Source of the DNA: an uncultured Clostridia bacterium
GTDB lineage: Bacteria > Bacillota > Clostridia > Christensenellales > UBA1242
Direction: 5' to 3'
NCBI GenBank assembly: GCA_944376905.1
Contig: CALWEA010000003.1
Span: 62,001 to 126,000, forward strand
Length of the DNA stretch: 64,000 bases
The position numbers were made by a program, and so were the translations under genes. A model generated the notes under the pieces. The model saw only the letters and a program-made list of their open reading frames with translations, was not told the origin of the DNA and did not search any database. How positions within the stretch are numbered: the stretch's first letter is position 1; each line of letters starts with the position of its first letter. Shown in pieces: positions 33,232 through 42,778 of this stretch.

Positions 33232-33854
33232 TGGCAAAGGCAAAAGTTTATGATATGCAAGCAAAAGAAGTTGGTTCCATGACTCTTAAAGACGAAATCT
33301 TTAATGTGGAATATAATCAACCTGTTATTCATCAAGTTATTGTTGCTGAAAATGCAAATGCTAGACAAGGAACTAAGGCGTCTCTTTCTAGAGGTGAAGT
33401 TCGTGGACACAGCAAAAAACCTTATGCTCAAAAACATACTGGTAATGCTCGTCATGGAGACACAAAAGCCCCTCAATTTAAAGGTGGTGGTAAAGTTTTT
33501 GCGGCTCAACCTAGAGATTTTTCTAAAAAAGTTAACAAACAAGTTAAATATTTGGCTTTTGTTTCTGCTCTCAGTCAAAAACTTCGCCAAAATGAAATTA
33601 CTATTGTTAATGAAATTAAATTAGATGAGCCTAAAACTAAAAATGTTGCTAACTTTTTGAAGGCATTTAATTTTAATCGTAATACTGTTATTGTTACTGC
33701 TGAAAAAGATGATAATCTTTTAAAAGCAACTGCAAATATTCCTTTTGCAAAAGTTACGACTGCTGACCTTCTTAATGTTGGTGAAATTGTTTCAAACAAA
33801 AACCTTATATTCTCTAAAGGTGCAATACAAAAATTAGAGGAGGCAAGAGTATGA
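33231..33854 (+). CDS. rplD: 50S ribosomal protein L4
   Basis: L4 lines the exit tunnel and in some bacteria represses the S10 operon. The 207-residue product contains the LSRGEVRGHSKKPYAQKHTG loop, ARHGDTKAPQFKGGGKVF, and the C-terminal LLNVGEIVSNKNLIFSKGAI. A GGAGG lies just before its ATG, inside the end of rplC, and the end overlaps rplW by four bases. Confidence 0.97.
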   Translation: MAKAKVYDMQAKEVGSMTLKDEIFNVEYNQPVIHQVIVAENANARQGTKASLSRGEVRGHSKKPYAQKHTGNARHGDTKAPQFKGGGKVFAAQPRDFSKKVNKQVKYLAFVSALSQKLRQNEITIVNEIKLDEPKTKNVANFLKAFNFNRNTVIVTAEKDDNLLKATANIPFAKVTTADLLNVGEIVSNKNLIFSKGAIQKLEEARV

Positions 33855-34159
33855 GTATAAATAAATACGATATTATAAAAAAGCCTCTAATGAGTGAAAA
33901 AAGTTATGCAAATGTTCAAAATAAAATATATACTTTTATTGTTGACAAAAACGCAAACAAAGTTCAAATTAGACAGGCAGTTGAAGAAATCTTTAACGTT
34001 CAAGTTGCTAAAGTTAACACCTTAATCGTTAAAGGTCATGAAAAATCACAAAACACAAAATCTGGTAGAACTATTGGTAGAACAAGCGATTATAAAAAAG
34101 CCATTGTTACTTTAACAAAAGATTCAAAACCAATAGCATTCTTCGAGAGTTTGAGTTAG
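33851..34159 (+). CDS. rplW: 50S ribosomal protein L23
   Basis: L23 sits at the tunnel exit and docks trigger factor and SRP. The 102-residue product has the DIIKKPLMSEKSY start and VDKNANKVQIRQAVEEIFNV motif typical of the family. It overlaps rplD by four bases and is nine bases from rplB. Confidence 0.97.
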   Translation: MSINKYDIIKKPLMSEKSYANVQNKIYTFIVDKNANKVQIRQAVEEIFNVQVAKVNTLIVKGHEKSQNTKSGRTIGRTSDYKKAIVTLTKDSKPIAFFESLS

Positions 34160-34168
34160 GAGGAGAAA

Positions 34169-34996
34169 ATGGCAATTAGAAAAAGAAAACCAACCTCACC
34201 TGGTTCTAGATTTGTTTCAACTCCAACTTTTGAAGAGCTTTCTAAGGTTGCTCCTGAAAAAAGCCTTTTAACAGTTAAAAAGAAACATGCGGGCAGAAAC
34301 GCTCATGGACGCATAACTGTTCGTCATCATGGTGGTGGAAATCGTCAGAAATATAGAATAATTGATTTTAAACGTAATAAAGATGGTATACCAGCAAAAG
34401 TAACTAGTATTGAATACGACCCTAATAGAACTGCTTATATAGCACTTTTAACTTATGCTGATGGTGAAAAGAGATATATCTTAGCACCACTTGGCTTGAC
34501 AGTTGGTGATGTTGTTATGAGCGGTGCTGATGCTGAAATTAAAGTTGGAAACACTTTACCTCTTGAAAACATTCCTCTTGGTTCAACAATTCATAACATT
34601 GAACTTCAAGCAGGAAAAGGTGGACAAATGTCTAGAAGTGCTGGAACTAGCGCACAATTAGTTGCTAAAGAAGGCAATTATGTTACTCTTAAAATGCCAA
34701 GTGGCGAAATGAGAAAAGTTTTGAAAGGTTGTCGTGCAACTTTGGGAATTGTTGGAAATGTTGACCATGAACTTGTTTCTGTTGGTAAGGCAGGAAGAAA
34801 AAGACATATGGGCATTCGACCAACTGTTCGTGGTGTTGTTATGAACCCTAATGACCACCCTCATGGTGGTGGTGAAGGTAAGAGTCCTATTGGACGTCCT
34901 TCTCCTGTTACTCCTTGGGGTAAACCTGCTCTTGGCTATAAAACGAGAAAGAAAAATAAATCTTCTAATCGTTTAATGGTTAAGCGTGTTAACTAA
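34169..34996 (+). CDS. rplB: 50S ribosomal protein L2
   Basis: L2 is needed for subunit association and peptidyl transfer. The 275-residue protein has the [11 protein letters not shown] start, [20 protein letters not shown], and the functional C-terminal loop containing [19 protein letters not shown] with the conserved histidines. AGGAGGAG precedes the ATG. A 273-bp AT-rich spacer follows, unlike the tight spacing normal in this operon. Confidence 0.98.
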   Translation: MAIRKRKPTSPGSRFVSTPTFEELSKVAPEKSLLTVKKKHAGRNAHGRITVRHHGGGNRQKYRIIDFKRNKDGIPAKVTSIEYDPNRTAYIALLTYADGEKRYILAPLGLTVGDVVMSGADAEIKVGNTLPLENIPLGSTIHNIELQAGKGGQMSRSAGTSAQLVAKEGNYVTLKMPSGEMRKVLKGCRATLGIVGNVDHELVSVGKAGRKRHMGIRPTVRGVVMNPNDHPHGGGEGKSPIGRPSPVTPWGKPALGYKTRKKNKSSNRLMVKRVN

Positions 34997-35269
34997 CACT
35001 TCTATTAATTTAATATTCTGTTTAATGCTTTTGTTATAAATTAACTATAAATCAAAATTTAATTAAACATGATATATAAATATAACATGATTTTATGTTA
35101 GAAATAAATAGATATTCTATTTAAATTAATCAAATTTAATTAATCAAATTTAATTAACTAAATATTATAATGTAAATCAATTTTAATTTAATTTGTTTAT
35201 AAATGTTTTGCAAGCAGGCGAAAAATAATGGCAGTGTTTGTGTAAGCGTTTAAAAATATTGGAGGAAAA
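34997..35269. other. AT-rich spacer between rplB and rpsS
   Basis: The 273 bp are A/T-rich, with a 14-nt tandem repeat around 35125-35155. A slightly more GC-rich pocket lies near 35210-35250 before the rpsS ribosome binding site. No gene is supported here. Such gaps are unusual inside the S10 operon. Confidence 0.5.
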
Positions 35270-35554
35270 ATGAGTAGGTCACTTAAAAAGCAACCATATG
35301 TGTTTCCAAAACTTTTAAAAAGAGTTGAAGAGATGCAACAAAGTGGTAGCAAAAAACCAATAAAAACTTGGTCAAGAGCGTCTGTTATATATCCTGAATT
35401 TGTTGGCTATACTTTTGCGGTTTATAACGGAAAAAAGCACATTCCTGTTTATTGTACAGCTGAAATGGTTGGTCATAAATTGGGTGAGTTCGCTCCAACA
35501 AGAACATTTAAAGGACATGCGGGCAGCAAGAAAAAAGTTGCCGGCAAAAAGTAA
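35270..35554 (+). CDS. rpsS: 30S ribosomal protein S19
   Basis: S19 is a head protein that contacts S13 and the A-site finger. The 94-residue product contains [19 protein letters not shown], then [20 protein letters not shown] and [29 protein letters not shown] precedes the ATG. rplV starts ten bases after the stop. Confidence 0.97.
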   Translation: MSRSLKKQPYVFPKLLKRVEEMQQSGSKKPIKTWSRASVIYPEFVGYTFAVYNGKKHIPVYCTAEMVGHKLGEFAPTRTFKGHAGSKKKVAGKK

Positions 35555-35564
35555 GGAGGGATAA

Positions 35565-35948
35565 ATGGCAACACGAATAAGAGAAAAAACTGAAGCGATT
35601 AGAAAAAATAGAGATAATCGTCCACGTGCTATTGTTAAACATGTTAGAATTAGCCCTTCAAAAGTTAAGTTTGTTCTTAACAATATTCGAGGAAAAAAAG
35701 TTGAAGTTGCACTTGCTTTGATGGAAAATTCAACACAAGGTGTTGCAGAAGTTTTAGTTAAACTTCTTAAATCTGCAATTGCAAATGCTGAAAATAAAGG
35801 TCTAAATCGTGCCGATTTAATTGTTGCTGAAACTTGGGTTGCACCTGGTCCAACAATGAAGAGAATAAACATTCGCGCAAGAGGAAGGGCTGATAGGCTT
35901 TTAAAAAGAACTTGCCACATTACCATGATATTGGACGAGGCAAAGTAG
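35565..35948 (+). CDS. rplV: 50S ribosomal protein L22
   Basis: L22 lines the exit tunnel with its beta-hairpin (GPTMKRINIRARGRADRLLK is visible). The 127-residue product is slightly longer than usual at its N-terminus (MATRIREKTEAIRKNRDNRP before RAIVKHVRISPSKVK). Nine bases separate it from rpsC, which has its own AGGAGG. Confidence 0.96.
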   Translation: MATRIREKTEAIRKNRDNRPRAIVKHVRISPSKVKFVLNNIRGKKVEVALALMENSTQGVAEVLVKLLKSAIANAENKGLNRADLIVAETWVAPGPTMKRINIRARGRADRLLKRTCHITMILDEAK

Positions 35949-35957
35949 GAGGATAGT

Positions 35958-36629
35958 ATGGGACAAAAAGTTAATCCAATTGGTCTTAGAGTTGGAATCA
36001 ATAAAGAATGGGATTCAACTTGGTTTGCTAGCAAAAAAGATTTCGCAACTTTTCTTATGGAAGACCAAAAAATTAGAGATTTTATAAAGAAGAATTATAG
36101 TAATTGCTCTATTTCAAAAGTTACTATTGAACGTTCTGCTAAAAGAATTATAGTTAATATTTTCACAGGACGTCCTGGTATGTTAATAGGGCAAAAAGGT
36201 GCTGGCGTTGAAGAATTAAAAACTTCTCTTGCTAAAATTATTAAAACAATTCCTAATTTTGTTGTTAATATTAAAGAAGTTAAAAAGCCAGACTTAGATG
36301 CTGTTCTTGTTGCAGAAAATATTGCATCACAACTTGAAAAAAGAATTTCTTTCAGACGTGCTCTTAAAGCAGGGCTTAGCCGTGTTATGAAAGCAGGTGC
36401 GAAAGGTTGCAAGGTTCAAGTTAGTGGTGTTGTTGATGGTGCTAATACTATTGCAAGAACTGAATATTATATGGAAGGTTCTCTTCCATTACACACTTTG
36501 CGTGCTGATATAGATTATGGTGTTGCTTCAGCATTTACTAACTACGGCAAACTTGGTGTTAAAGTTTGGATTTACAAGGGCGAAATACTAGGTTCCTCTA
36601 AAAATGATAACAAAGGAGGACAAAACTAA
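35958..36629 (+). CDS. rpsC: 30S ribosomal protein S3
   Basis: S3 forms part of the mRNA entry tunnel and helicase. The 223-residue product has [20 protein letters not shown], a KH domain with [17 protein letters not shown], and the C-terminal [20 protein letters not shown]. Its stop overlaps the rplP start by one base. Confidence 0.97.
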   Translation: MGQKVNPIGLRVGINKEWDSTWFASKKDFATFLMEDQKIRDFIKKNYSNCSISKVTIERSAKRIIVNIFTGRPGMLIGQKGAGVEELKTSLAKIIKTIPNFVVNIKEVKKPDLDAVLVAENIASQLEKRISFRRALKAGLSRVMKAGAKGCKVQVSGVVDGANTIARTEYYMEGSLPLHTLRADIDYGVASAFTNYGKLGVKVWIYKGEILGSSKNDNKGGQN

Positions 36630-37054
36630 TGTTAATGCCTAAGAAAGTTAAAAGAAGACGTGTTCATCGTGGTAGAATGAAAGGAGTTGCAACTCGTGGA
36701 AACACTATAACTTATGGTGATTACGGTTTAGTTGCAACAGAACCTTGTTGGATTAAATCTAATCAAATTGAAGCCGCACGTATTGCAATGACACGTTATA
36801 CAAAAAGAAGTGGTAAAGTTTGGATAAAAATATTCCCAGATAAACCAGTAACGAAAAAACCAGCAGAAACTAGAATGGGTAGCGGTAAAGGTTCTCCAGA
36901 ATTTTGGGTTGCTGTTGTTAAACCTGGAAGAGTTCTTTTTGAAATGAATGGTGTTTCTGAAGAAACTGCGAGAGAAGCTTTCCGTTTAGCATCACACAAA
37001 CTTCCGCTTAAAACTAAATTTGTTAAGAAAGAGGCAGAGGAGGCAAGCGAATGA
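36629..37054 (+). CDS. rplP: 50S ribosomal protein L16
   Basis: L16 organises the A-site tRNA region of the large subunit. The 141-residue protein begins [20 protein letters not shown] and has [20 protein letters not shown]. The ATG at 36629 lies nine bases after AAGGAGG; the later ATG two codons on could also serve. It overlaps rpmC by four bases. Confidence 0.97.
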   Translation: MLMPKKVKRRRVHRGRMKGVATRGNTITYGDYGLVATEPCWIKSNQIEAARIAMTRYTKRSGKVWIKIFPDKPVTKKPAETRMGSGKGSPEFWVAVVKPGRVLFEMNGVSEETAREAFRLASHKLPLKTKFVKKEAEEASE

Positions 37055-37260
37055 AAAAGATTGATATAAATAGTATGACAAACGAAGAACTTAATAGCAA
37101 ACTTGCAGAACTCAAATCCGAACTCTTTAACCTAAGATTTTCTCTTGCAACAGGCAATCTTCCAAACAATTCACAAATAAAAAATGTTAAAAAAGATATA
37201 GCAAGGGTTAAAACAGTTTTAAGACAAAGAGAAATTAAAGCCAATGAGGCAAAGGCGTAA
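37051..37260 (+). CDS. rpmC: 50S ribosomal protein L29
   Basis: L29 lies near the tunnel exit beside L23. The 69-residue helical product has the [20 protein letters not shown] and [18 protein letters not shown] motifs. It overlaps rplP (ATGA) and is nine bases from rpsQ. Confidence 0.96.
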   Translation: MKKIDINSMTNEELNSKLAELKSELFNLRFSLATGNLPNNSQIKNVKKDIARVKTVLRQREIKANEAKA

Positions 37261-37269
37261 GGAGATAAT

Positions 37270-37536
37270 ATGGAAAAGGAATTAAGAAATAACAGACCAA
37301 CCAAAACAGGCTTGGTTGTTAGTGCGGGAAAAATGGAAAAAACCATCGTTGTTGCCGTTGTTTCAAGCTCAAAACACCCACTCTACAAAAAGGTTGTTAA
37401 GAAAACCAACAAATTTAAAGTTCACGATGAAAAACAAGAAGCAGGAATTGGCGACACAGTTGAAATAATGGAAACTCGTCACCTTAGCAAAGATAAATAT
37501 TACAGGCTTGTTAGAATCGTTGAAAAAGCGAAGTAA
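37270..37536 (+). CDS. rpsQ: 30S ribosomal protein S17
   Basis: S17 is a primary 16S rRNA-binding protein. The 88-residue product has [39 protein letters not shown] and the closing [26 protein letters not shown] precedes the ATG. Confidence 0.96.
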   Translation: MEKELRNNRPTKTGLVVSAGKMEKTIVVAVVSSSKHPLYKKVVKKTNKFKVHDEKQEAGIGDTVEIMETRHLSKDKYYRLVRIVEKAK

Positions 37537-37552
37537 TGGGAGGAAATGAAAA

Positions 37553-37918
37553 ATGATTCAACCACAAACAATATTAAAGGTTGCAGATAACACAGGTGCA
37601 AAAACAATCATGTGTATTCGTGTTCTTGGTGGCTCTTTTAGAAGATATGGAAATATTGGCGATGTTATCGTTGCATCAGTTAAAAAGGCAATACCTGGAG
37701 GTGTTGTTAAAAAAGGTGATGTTGTTAAAGCGGTTATTGTTCGCACAAGTAAAGGGCTTCGTCGTGAAGATGGTACACATATTCGTTTTGATGATAATGC
37801 TGCGGTTATTATCGACAACCAAAAACAACCAAAAGGAACAAGAATTTTTGGGCCAATAGCAAGAGAACTTAGAAATAATTATATGAAAATTATTTCTTTG
37901 GCTCCAGAGGTTATTTAA
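37553..37918 (+). CDS. rplN: 50S ribosomal protein L14
   Basis: L14 forms an intersubunit bridge. The 121-residue product has [20 protein letters not shown], a [20 protein letters not shown] segment and the [14 protein letters not shown] end. GGGAGGAAA precedes the ATG; AAGGAG for rplX spans its stop. Confidence 0.97.
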   Translation: MIQPQTILKVADNTGAKTIMCIRVLGGSFRRYGNIGDVIVASVKKAIPGGVVKKGDVVKAVIVRTSKGLRREDGTHIRFDDNAAVIIDNQKQPKGTRIFGPIARELRNNYMKIISLAPEVI

Positions 37919-37928
37919 GGAGATTGAT

Positions 37929-38513
37929 ATGGCAAAGTTAAATATAAAGAAAGGCGACAATGTTGTTGTTATCGCAGGAAAAGATAAAGGGAAAACAGGT
38001 AAGGTTCTTGAAGTTTCATTAACAGAAAGTAAAGTTACTGTTGAAGGCGTTAACATTATAACAAAACACCAAAAAGCAAAAAATGCTAAAGAAAAAGGTG
38101 GAATAGTTAAAAAACCTGCTCCTGTTGAAATTTCTAATCTTATGGTTGTGTGTCCATCTTGTGGAAAGGCAACAAGAGTTGCTAAGAAAAATATAGATGG
38201 TGTTAACACTCGTATTTGTAAAAAATGCGGTGCTGGTTTAGATAAAGCTTTTGTTAAGGCAGTTAAAAAAGATGCTAAAAAATCATCATCAAAATCAGAA
38301 ACCGAAATTAAAGATAAAAACACAAATGTTAAATCAACTTCTGTAAAAAGTGAAAAAGAAGTTAAAGCAAAAACAAAATCAACAAGTGCAACAAAAACAA
38401 CAGGTGTGAAGAAAACAACTGTTGCTAAAACCAAAGAAGCGTCAGTTAAACCAACCGCTTCAAAAGCTAAAACTCAAACAACTGCACGTAAGTCAGCTGG
38501 AAGAGGAAATTAA
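37929..38513 (+). CDS. rplX: 50S ribosomal protein L24 with long basic C-terminal tail
   Basis: L24 starts large-subunit assembly and sits at the tunnel exit. Residues 1 to about 105 are ordinary L24: KOW motif ([20 protein letters not shown]) and a Cys4 zinc-ribbon-like part (CPSCGK and CKKCG). About 90 further residues follow, made of Lys, Ser, Thr and Ala (for example [20 protein letters not shown]), giving 194 residues where about 100-110 is usual. The tail resembles histone H1-like disordered basic segments and would project near the nascent chain exit. Reading frame and codon use are continuous with the core, so it is not an obvious frameshift artefact. Confidence 0.95.
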   Translation: MAKLNIKKGDNVVVIAGKDKGKTGKVLEVSLTESKVTVEGVNIITKHQKAKNAKEKGGIVKKPAPVEISNLMVVCPSCGKATRVAKKNIDGVNTRICKKCGAGLDKAFVKAVKKDAKKSSSKSETEIKDKNTNVKSTSVKSEKEVKAKTKSTSATKTTGVKKTTVAKTKEASVKPTASKAKTQTTARKSAGRGN

Positions 38514-38524
38514 AGGAGAAGGTT

Positions 38525-39073
38525 ATGGCAGAAAAGAATAGACTTTATGAAAAGTATAAAACAGAAATTGTTCCCGCTCTTATTAAAGAATTTGGCTATA
38601 AAAATGTTAACGAGGTGCCAAAATTAGAAAAAATAGTTCTTAATATGGGGCTTGGTGCAGAAAAAGATAACTCTAAAAGTTATAATATTGCACTAGATGA
38701 ATTAACACTTATAGCAGGGCAAAAAGCCGTTCCAACTGTTGCAAAAAAAGCTATTTCTAACTTTAAATTAAGAGAAGGTATGAAAATAGGTGCACGTGTT
38801 ACTTTACGTGGTGCAAAAATGTATGAATTTTTTGACAGATTAATCTCCATTGCTCTTCCACGTGTTAGAGATTTTAGAGGTGTTAACGATAAATCTTTTG
38901 ATGGTCGTGGTAATTATTCAATGGGAATAAAAGAACAACTTATATTTCCAGAAATAATTTATGAAAAAATCGAAAAAATTCGTGGCTTCGATATCAATAT
39001 TATAACATCAGCAAAAACAGATGCAGAAGCTAGAGCATTATTAGCGGCACTTGGAATGCCTTTTAGGAAATAA
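38525..39073 (+). CDS. rplE: 50S ribosomal protein L5
   Basis: L5 binds 5S rRNA in the central protuberance. The 182-residue product has [20 protein letters not shown], the [20 protein letters not shown] segment and [30 protein letters not shown] precedes the ATG. Nine bases separate it from rpsN. Confidence 0.97.
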   Translation: MAEKNRLYEKYKTEIVPALIKEFGYKNVNEVPKLEKIVLNMGLGAEKDNSKSYNIALDELTLIAGQKAVPTVAKKAISNFKLREGMKIGARVTLRGAKMYEFFDRLISIALPRVRDFRGVNDKSFDGRGNYSMGIKEQLIFPEIIYEKIEKIRGFDINIITSAKTDAEARALLAALGMPFRK

Positions 39074-39082
39074 GGGGGAAAA

Positions 39083-39268
39083 ATGGCAAGAAAAGCATTA
39101 GTTCAAAAACAGCAAAGAAAACAAAAATTTTCAACTAGAGAATACACTCGTTGCGCTCGTTGTGGACGTCCGCATGCTGTTTTAAAAAAATATGGAATTT
39201 GTAGGATTTGCTTCCGTGAATTAGCTTCAAAAGGTGAAATTCCGGGAGTTAAAAAGTCTAGTTGGTAA
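39083..39268 (+). CDS. rpsZ: 30S ribosomal protein S14, zinc-ribbon type
   Basis: S14 helps assemble the 30S head. The 61-residue product is the short zinc-binding form: [20 protein letters not shown] followed by ICFREL gives the CxxC-x15-CxxC ligand set. Zinc-type S14 in the spc operon is the general Gram-positive arrangement. GGGGG precedes the ATG. Confidence 0.96.
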   Translation: MARKALVQKQQRKQKFSTREYTRCARCGRPHAVLKKYGICRICFRELASKGEIPGVKKSSW

Positions 39269-39280
39269 GGAGGAAAAATT

Positions 39281-39673
39281 ATGGTTACAGACCCAATAGC
39301 AGACATGCTTACAAGAATTAGAAATGCAATAACTGCAAAACATGAAGAGGTTTGTTTTTCAGCTTCTAAAGAAAAATTAGCTATTGCAAAGATTCTTGAA
39401 AGTGAAGGATATATCACCTCTTGTGAAGTTGTTGACAATGGTAAATTTAAAGATATAAAAGTTGTTTTAAAATACAAAGATGGTGAAAATGCAATTCAAG
39501 GGCTCAAAAGAATTTCTAAACCAGGACTTAGAATTTATGCCGGTAGCGATAATCTTCCAAAAGTTATCAGCGGGCTTGGAATTGCAATTATAAGCACAAA
39601 CAAAGGAATTATGACAGATGCAAAAGCACGTAAAGCCAACGTAGGCGGGGAAGTGCTTGCATATGTTTGGTAG
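39281..39673 (+). CDS. rpsH: 30S ribosomal protein S8
   Basis: S8 is a central 16S rRNA-binding protein and, in some bacteria, the translational repressor of the spc operon. The 130-residue product has [20 protein letters not shown] and the C-terminal [20 protein letters not shown] with [15 protein letters not shown] precedes the ATG. Confidence 0.97.
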   Translation: MVTDPIADMLTRIRNAITAKHEEVCFSASKEKLAIAKILESEGYITSCEVVDNGKFKDIKVVLKYKDGENAIQGLKRISKPGLRIYAGSDNLPKVISGLGIAIISTNKGIMTDAKARKANVGGEVLAYVW

Positions 39674-39682
39674 GAGGTTGAA

Positions 39683-40234
39683 ATGTCTAGAATAGGTAGA
39701 AAAGAAATTATTTTGCCCGCTGGCGTCAACCTTGAAGTTTCACCTAAAAATGAGGTGACTATCAGTGGTCCAAAAGGCACATTAAAACAAGTTGTTGATA
39801 ATTCAATTAAAATTGAAAACCAAAACGGAAAAGTTCAATTAAAACGTAATAGCGACGAGAAAGAAATTCGTGCTTTACATGGTCTTTATAGAGCACTTCT
39901 TGCAAATAATGTTGAAGGTGTTACTAATGGATTTGTTAAAGAATTGGAAATCAAAGGTGTTGGTTACAAAGTTAGTAAACAAGGAACCAAATTAGTTATG
40001 AATTTGGGATTGTCGCATCCCGTTGAAGTTGAAGAAGAAGATGGTGTTAAAATTGAGTGTCCATCAGCAACTGAAATCAAAATAAGCGGAATTGATAAAC
40101 AAAAAGTTGGTCAATTTGCTGCAAAAATTAGAGATATTAAACCTGTTGAACCATATCATGGTTATGGTATTCGCTATAAAGGTGAGCGTGTTATAACTAA
40201 AGTTGGTAAGGCAGCGGGAAAAGGTAAAAAATAA
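39683..40234 (+). CDS. rplF: 50S ribosomal protein L6
   Basis: L6 lies near the sarcin-ricin loop and the L7/L12 stalk base. The 183-residue product has MSRIGRKEIILPAGVNLEVS, the internal duplicated domain and the PYHGYGIRYKGERVITKVGK signature. A 255-bp AT-rich gap follows before rplR. Confidence 0.97.
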   Translation: MSRIGRKEIILPAGVNLEVSPKNEVTISGPKGTLKQVVDNSIKIENQNGKVQLKRNSDEKEIRALHGLYRALLANNVEGVTNGFVKELEIKGVGYKVSKQGTKLVMNLGLSHPVEVEEEDGVKIECPSATEIKISGIDKQKVGQFAAKIRDIKPVEPYHGYGIRYKGERVITKVGKAAGKGKK

Positions 40235-40489
40235 TTAGCAGTCATCAGCATTATTCATAATCATATTAATTAAAAATATTTGCAAAAAATGGAATTTATT
40301 TTTACACCAATTTTAAATTTTATAATTGAAAAATTTATTAATTGTTTAAATAAAAAAACATATTACTTATTAGAAAATTTTGATATAAGTGTAATTTAAA
40401 ATTTAGTGTAATGTTACAATAAAATATTGTAAATAGTTATAAAAAATTTGATCGTATATAATGCAGTGATTTGTTTAAGGAGATAAAAA

Positions 40490-40858
40490 ATGATTATCAA
40501 AAAAGATAAAAACAAGGAAAGATTAGTTCGCCATAAACGTGTTCGTAATAAAATTTTTGGAACAGCTGAACGTCCTCGTCTTTGTGTGTATAGAAGTCTT
40601 AACGGTATTTATGCACAAATCATAGATGATGAAAAAGGTGTCACATTAGTTGCAGTTTCAACACTTGATAAATCTTTGGAAAAACTTCTTCAAGGTAAAA
40701 GCAAGTCTGAACAAGCAGTTGTGATAGGAAAAGCCATTGCAGAAAAAGCACAAAAAGCAAAAATTCAAAATGTTGTTTTTGATAGAGGCGGATATCTTTA
40801 CACTGGAAGAATTAAAGCGTTAGCTGATTCTGCTCGTGAAGCAGGACTAAAATTTTAG
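40490..40858 (+). CDS. rplR: 50S ribosomal protein L18
   Basis: L18 binds 5S rRNA with L5. The 122-residue product has [20 protein letters not shown] and [27 protein letters not shown] precedes the ATG at 40490, after an unusual AT-rich spacer (40235-40489) where no gene or clear hairpin is seen. Confidence 0.96.
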   Translation: MIIKKDKNKERLVRHKRVRNKIFGTAERPRLCVYRSLNGIYAQIIDDEKGVTLVAVSTLDKSLEKLLQGKSKSEQAVVIGKAIAEKAQKAKIQNVVFDRGGYLYTGRIKALADSAREAGLKF

Positions 40859-40866
40859 GAGGAATT

Positions 40867-41511
40867 ATGGCAGAAGATGTAAAAGTTGAATTGGGGGCAG
40901 AAGCAGTGCAACAACAAACTGCTGAATCAAAAGTTGAAAAACAACCTGTTTCTAATAATGGAAAAAAACCAAAAAAAGATTTTAAAAAAGACGGAAAAAG
41001 CAGACGTGATGACCGCCGTAGAGAAGATGATGGTATTGATAAAATCACAGTTGAAATAAGAAGAGTTACAAAAGTTGTTAAGGGTGGACGTACAATGCGT
41101 TTCTCTGCTATGGTCGTTGTTGGTGACAAAAAAGGCAAAATTGGTATAGGTATTGGCAAGGCTGCAGAAGTTCCTCAAGCAATTGATAAAGCTGTTGCTT
41201 ATGCAAAAAAACATATGCAATTGGTTGCCATTGTTAATGGAACAGTTGCTCACGAGGCTATAGGTAAGTTTTCAGCGTCAAAAATAACTCTTTTCCCAGC
41301 TAAAGAAGGAACAGGTATTATTGCTGGGGCTAGTGCTCGTGCTGTTCTTGAACTTGCTGGATTTACTGATGTCGTTACAAAAGTTCACGGTTCAACAAAT
41401 AAAATAAATGTTGTTAAAGCAACATATATGGCTCTTGTTGGAATGAAAACAAAAGAACAAATTGAAGAAATCAGAAACATATCTTTTGACGATAAAAATA
41501 CAGAAAATTAA
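40867..41511 (+). CDS. rpsE: 30S ribosomal protein S5 with extended N-terminus
   Basis: S5 contributes to decoding accuracy and the mRNA entry site. Residues 57-214 are standard S5 (RVTKVVKGGRTMRFSAMVVV, then GKIGIGIGKAAEVPQAIDKA). The first 56 residues are a low-complexity Glu/Gln then Lys/Arg/Asp-rich extension, longer than in common homologues. The TAGGAGGAATT before the ATG and tight junction with rplR support this start. A 352-bp spacer follows. Confidence 0.95.
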   Translation: MAEDVKVELGAEAVQQQTAESKVEKQPVSNNGKKPKKDFKKDGKSRRDDRRREDDGIDKITVEIRRVTKVVKGGRTMRFSAMVVVGDKKGKIGIGIGKAAEVPQAIDKAVAYAKKHMQLVAIVNGTVAHEAIGKFSASKITLFPAKEGTGIIAGASARAVLELAGFTDVVTKVHGSTNKINVVKATYMALVGMKTKEQIEEIRNISFDDKNTEN

Positions 41512-41863
41512 TTAAGGTTGTTGTTTTTTCGTATAATTAAATAGAATTATTTTTTGATTTACAAGATGTAAGAATAATTGAAATTAATTGTATTTTATTA
41601 GTTATCTATTTTTGCTATTAAAAAATTAAAAATTAATTATGATTTTTATTTATTATGATTTAGCAAAAAATTTATAATAAACAATAATGTATTAACTTTT
41701 AACAATTATAATTTCTTATTAATCCATATGTTAAGTGTTGATATTTTAAATAATTGTCATACAATAAGATTTTAATTTAATAAAAATATGTAAATTAAAA
41801 AATATTCGTTAATTATTTGTTGTCGAATAACAACTTTAATTGCAAATTTTAAAGGGGAAGAAA
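41512..41863. other. AT-rich spacer between rpsE and rpmD
   Basis: The 352 bp of A/T-rich sequence hold no gene, hairpin terminator or convincing promoter that I can support. In most bacteria this junction is within a few bases. Confidence 0.5.
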
Positions 41864-42058
41864 ATGGGTAAATCTAATACAAAAACTTTGAAGGTTACTT
41901 GGATAAGAAGTACTATTGGATACAACAAAAAACAAAGTGCTATTATTGAAGCCTTAGGTTTTAAAAAATTAAATCAAACAAGAATTCTCCCAGATAATCA
42001 ATCTATTCGTGGAAGTTTATTTCATGTTAGACATCTCGTGAGAGTTGAAGAAAATTAA
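41864..42058 (+). CDS. rpmD: 50S ribosomal protein L30
   Basis: The 64-residue protein is the short bacterial L30, with LKVTWIRSTIGYNKKQSAII and the LGFKKLNQTRILPDNQSIRG segment. GGGGAAG precedes the ATG at 41864; a longer in-frame start at 41840 is rejected. It is isolated by long spacers on both sides (352 and 279 bp), unusual for this gene. Confidence 0.94.
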   Translation: MGKSNTKTLKVTWIRSTIGYNKKQSAIIEALGFKKLNQTRILPDNQSIRGSLFHVRHLVRVEEN

Positions 42059-42337
42059 AAATCAAATATAATTTGATTATTATATGATTTTTTGTTAAAG
42101 GTATAAAACTTATATAATTTTGTTAATTTAATTTTAATTATTGTAGTGTACAAAATTTTTTGGTTTTATTATTTAAATTGTTTATTTTTGATTTTTAATA
42201 TTATATTTAATATTAAAATTAATTTTAAATGTTTTAATATTAAATTTTGGAATAAATAATTTTTGACAATAATTACTTTAAATGAAAAGTTTTTTATTTA
42301 ACAACAAGTTATATTAAGCAAAAAAATGGAGGAAAGA

Positions 42338-42778
42338 ATGGATATTCAATCATTAAAACCTGCCGAAGGTTCTAATAAAAAGAAAATTCGTTACGGTCGT
42401 GGTATTGGAAGTGGAAAAGGTAAAACTTCTGGTCGTGGAACAAAAGGACAACACGCTCGTAACACAGTTCGTCCTGGATTTGAAGGAGGACAACTTCCAC
42501 TTATAAGAAAATTGGCTATTCGTGGTTTCAATAATAAAAAATTTAAAGCGGTTTATTCGCTTGTTAATGTTGAAAGTTTAAACGATTTAGAACCAAATAC
42601 TGTTGTTGACGAACAACTTCTTTATGAAATTAGAATTATTGGTAAAAGAGAACCATACGGCTTAAAAGTTTTGGGCAATGGCGAATTAACTATTCCACTA
42701 ACCGTTCGAGCAAGTAAATTTACAAAGTCTGCACAAGAAAAAATTGAAAAAGCCGGCGGAAAAATTGAGGTGGTTTAA
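42338..42778 (+). CDS. rplO: 50S ribosomal protein L15
   Basis: L15 is a late-assembling large-subunit protein. The 146-residue product contains RYGRGIGSGKGKTSGRGTKG and the FEGGQLPLIRKLAIRGFNN motif. I chose ATG 42338 because GGAGGA lies just before it; the in-frame ATG at 42326 is inside the region before the ribosome binding site. The stop overlaps the secY start, ATG at 42778, by one base. Confidence 0.96.
   Translation: MDIQSLKPAEGSNKKKIRYGRGIGSGKGKTSGRGTKGQHARNTVRPGFEGGQLPLIRKLAIRGFNNKKFKAVYSLVNVESLNDLEPNTVVDEQLLYEIRIIGKREPYGLKVLGNGELTIPLTVRASKFTKSAQEKIEKAGGKIEVV

Noticed and set aside
35204-35260. Short GC-richer pocket before rpsS that might encode a tiny leader peptide.
   Set aside because: The possible reading frame is under 20 codons with no ribosome binding site.
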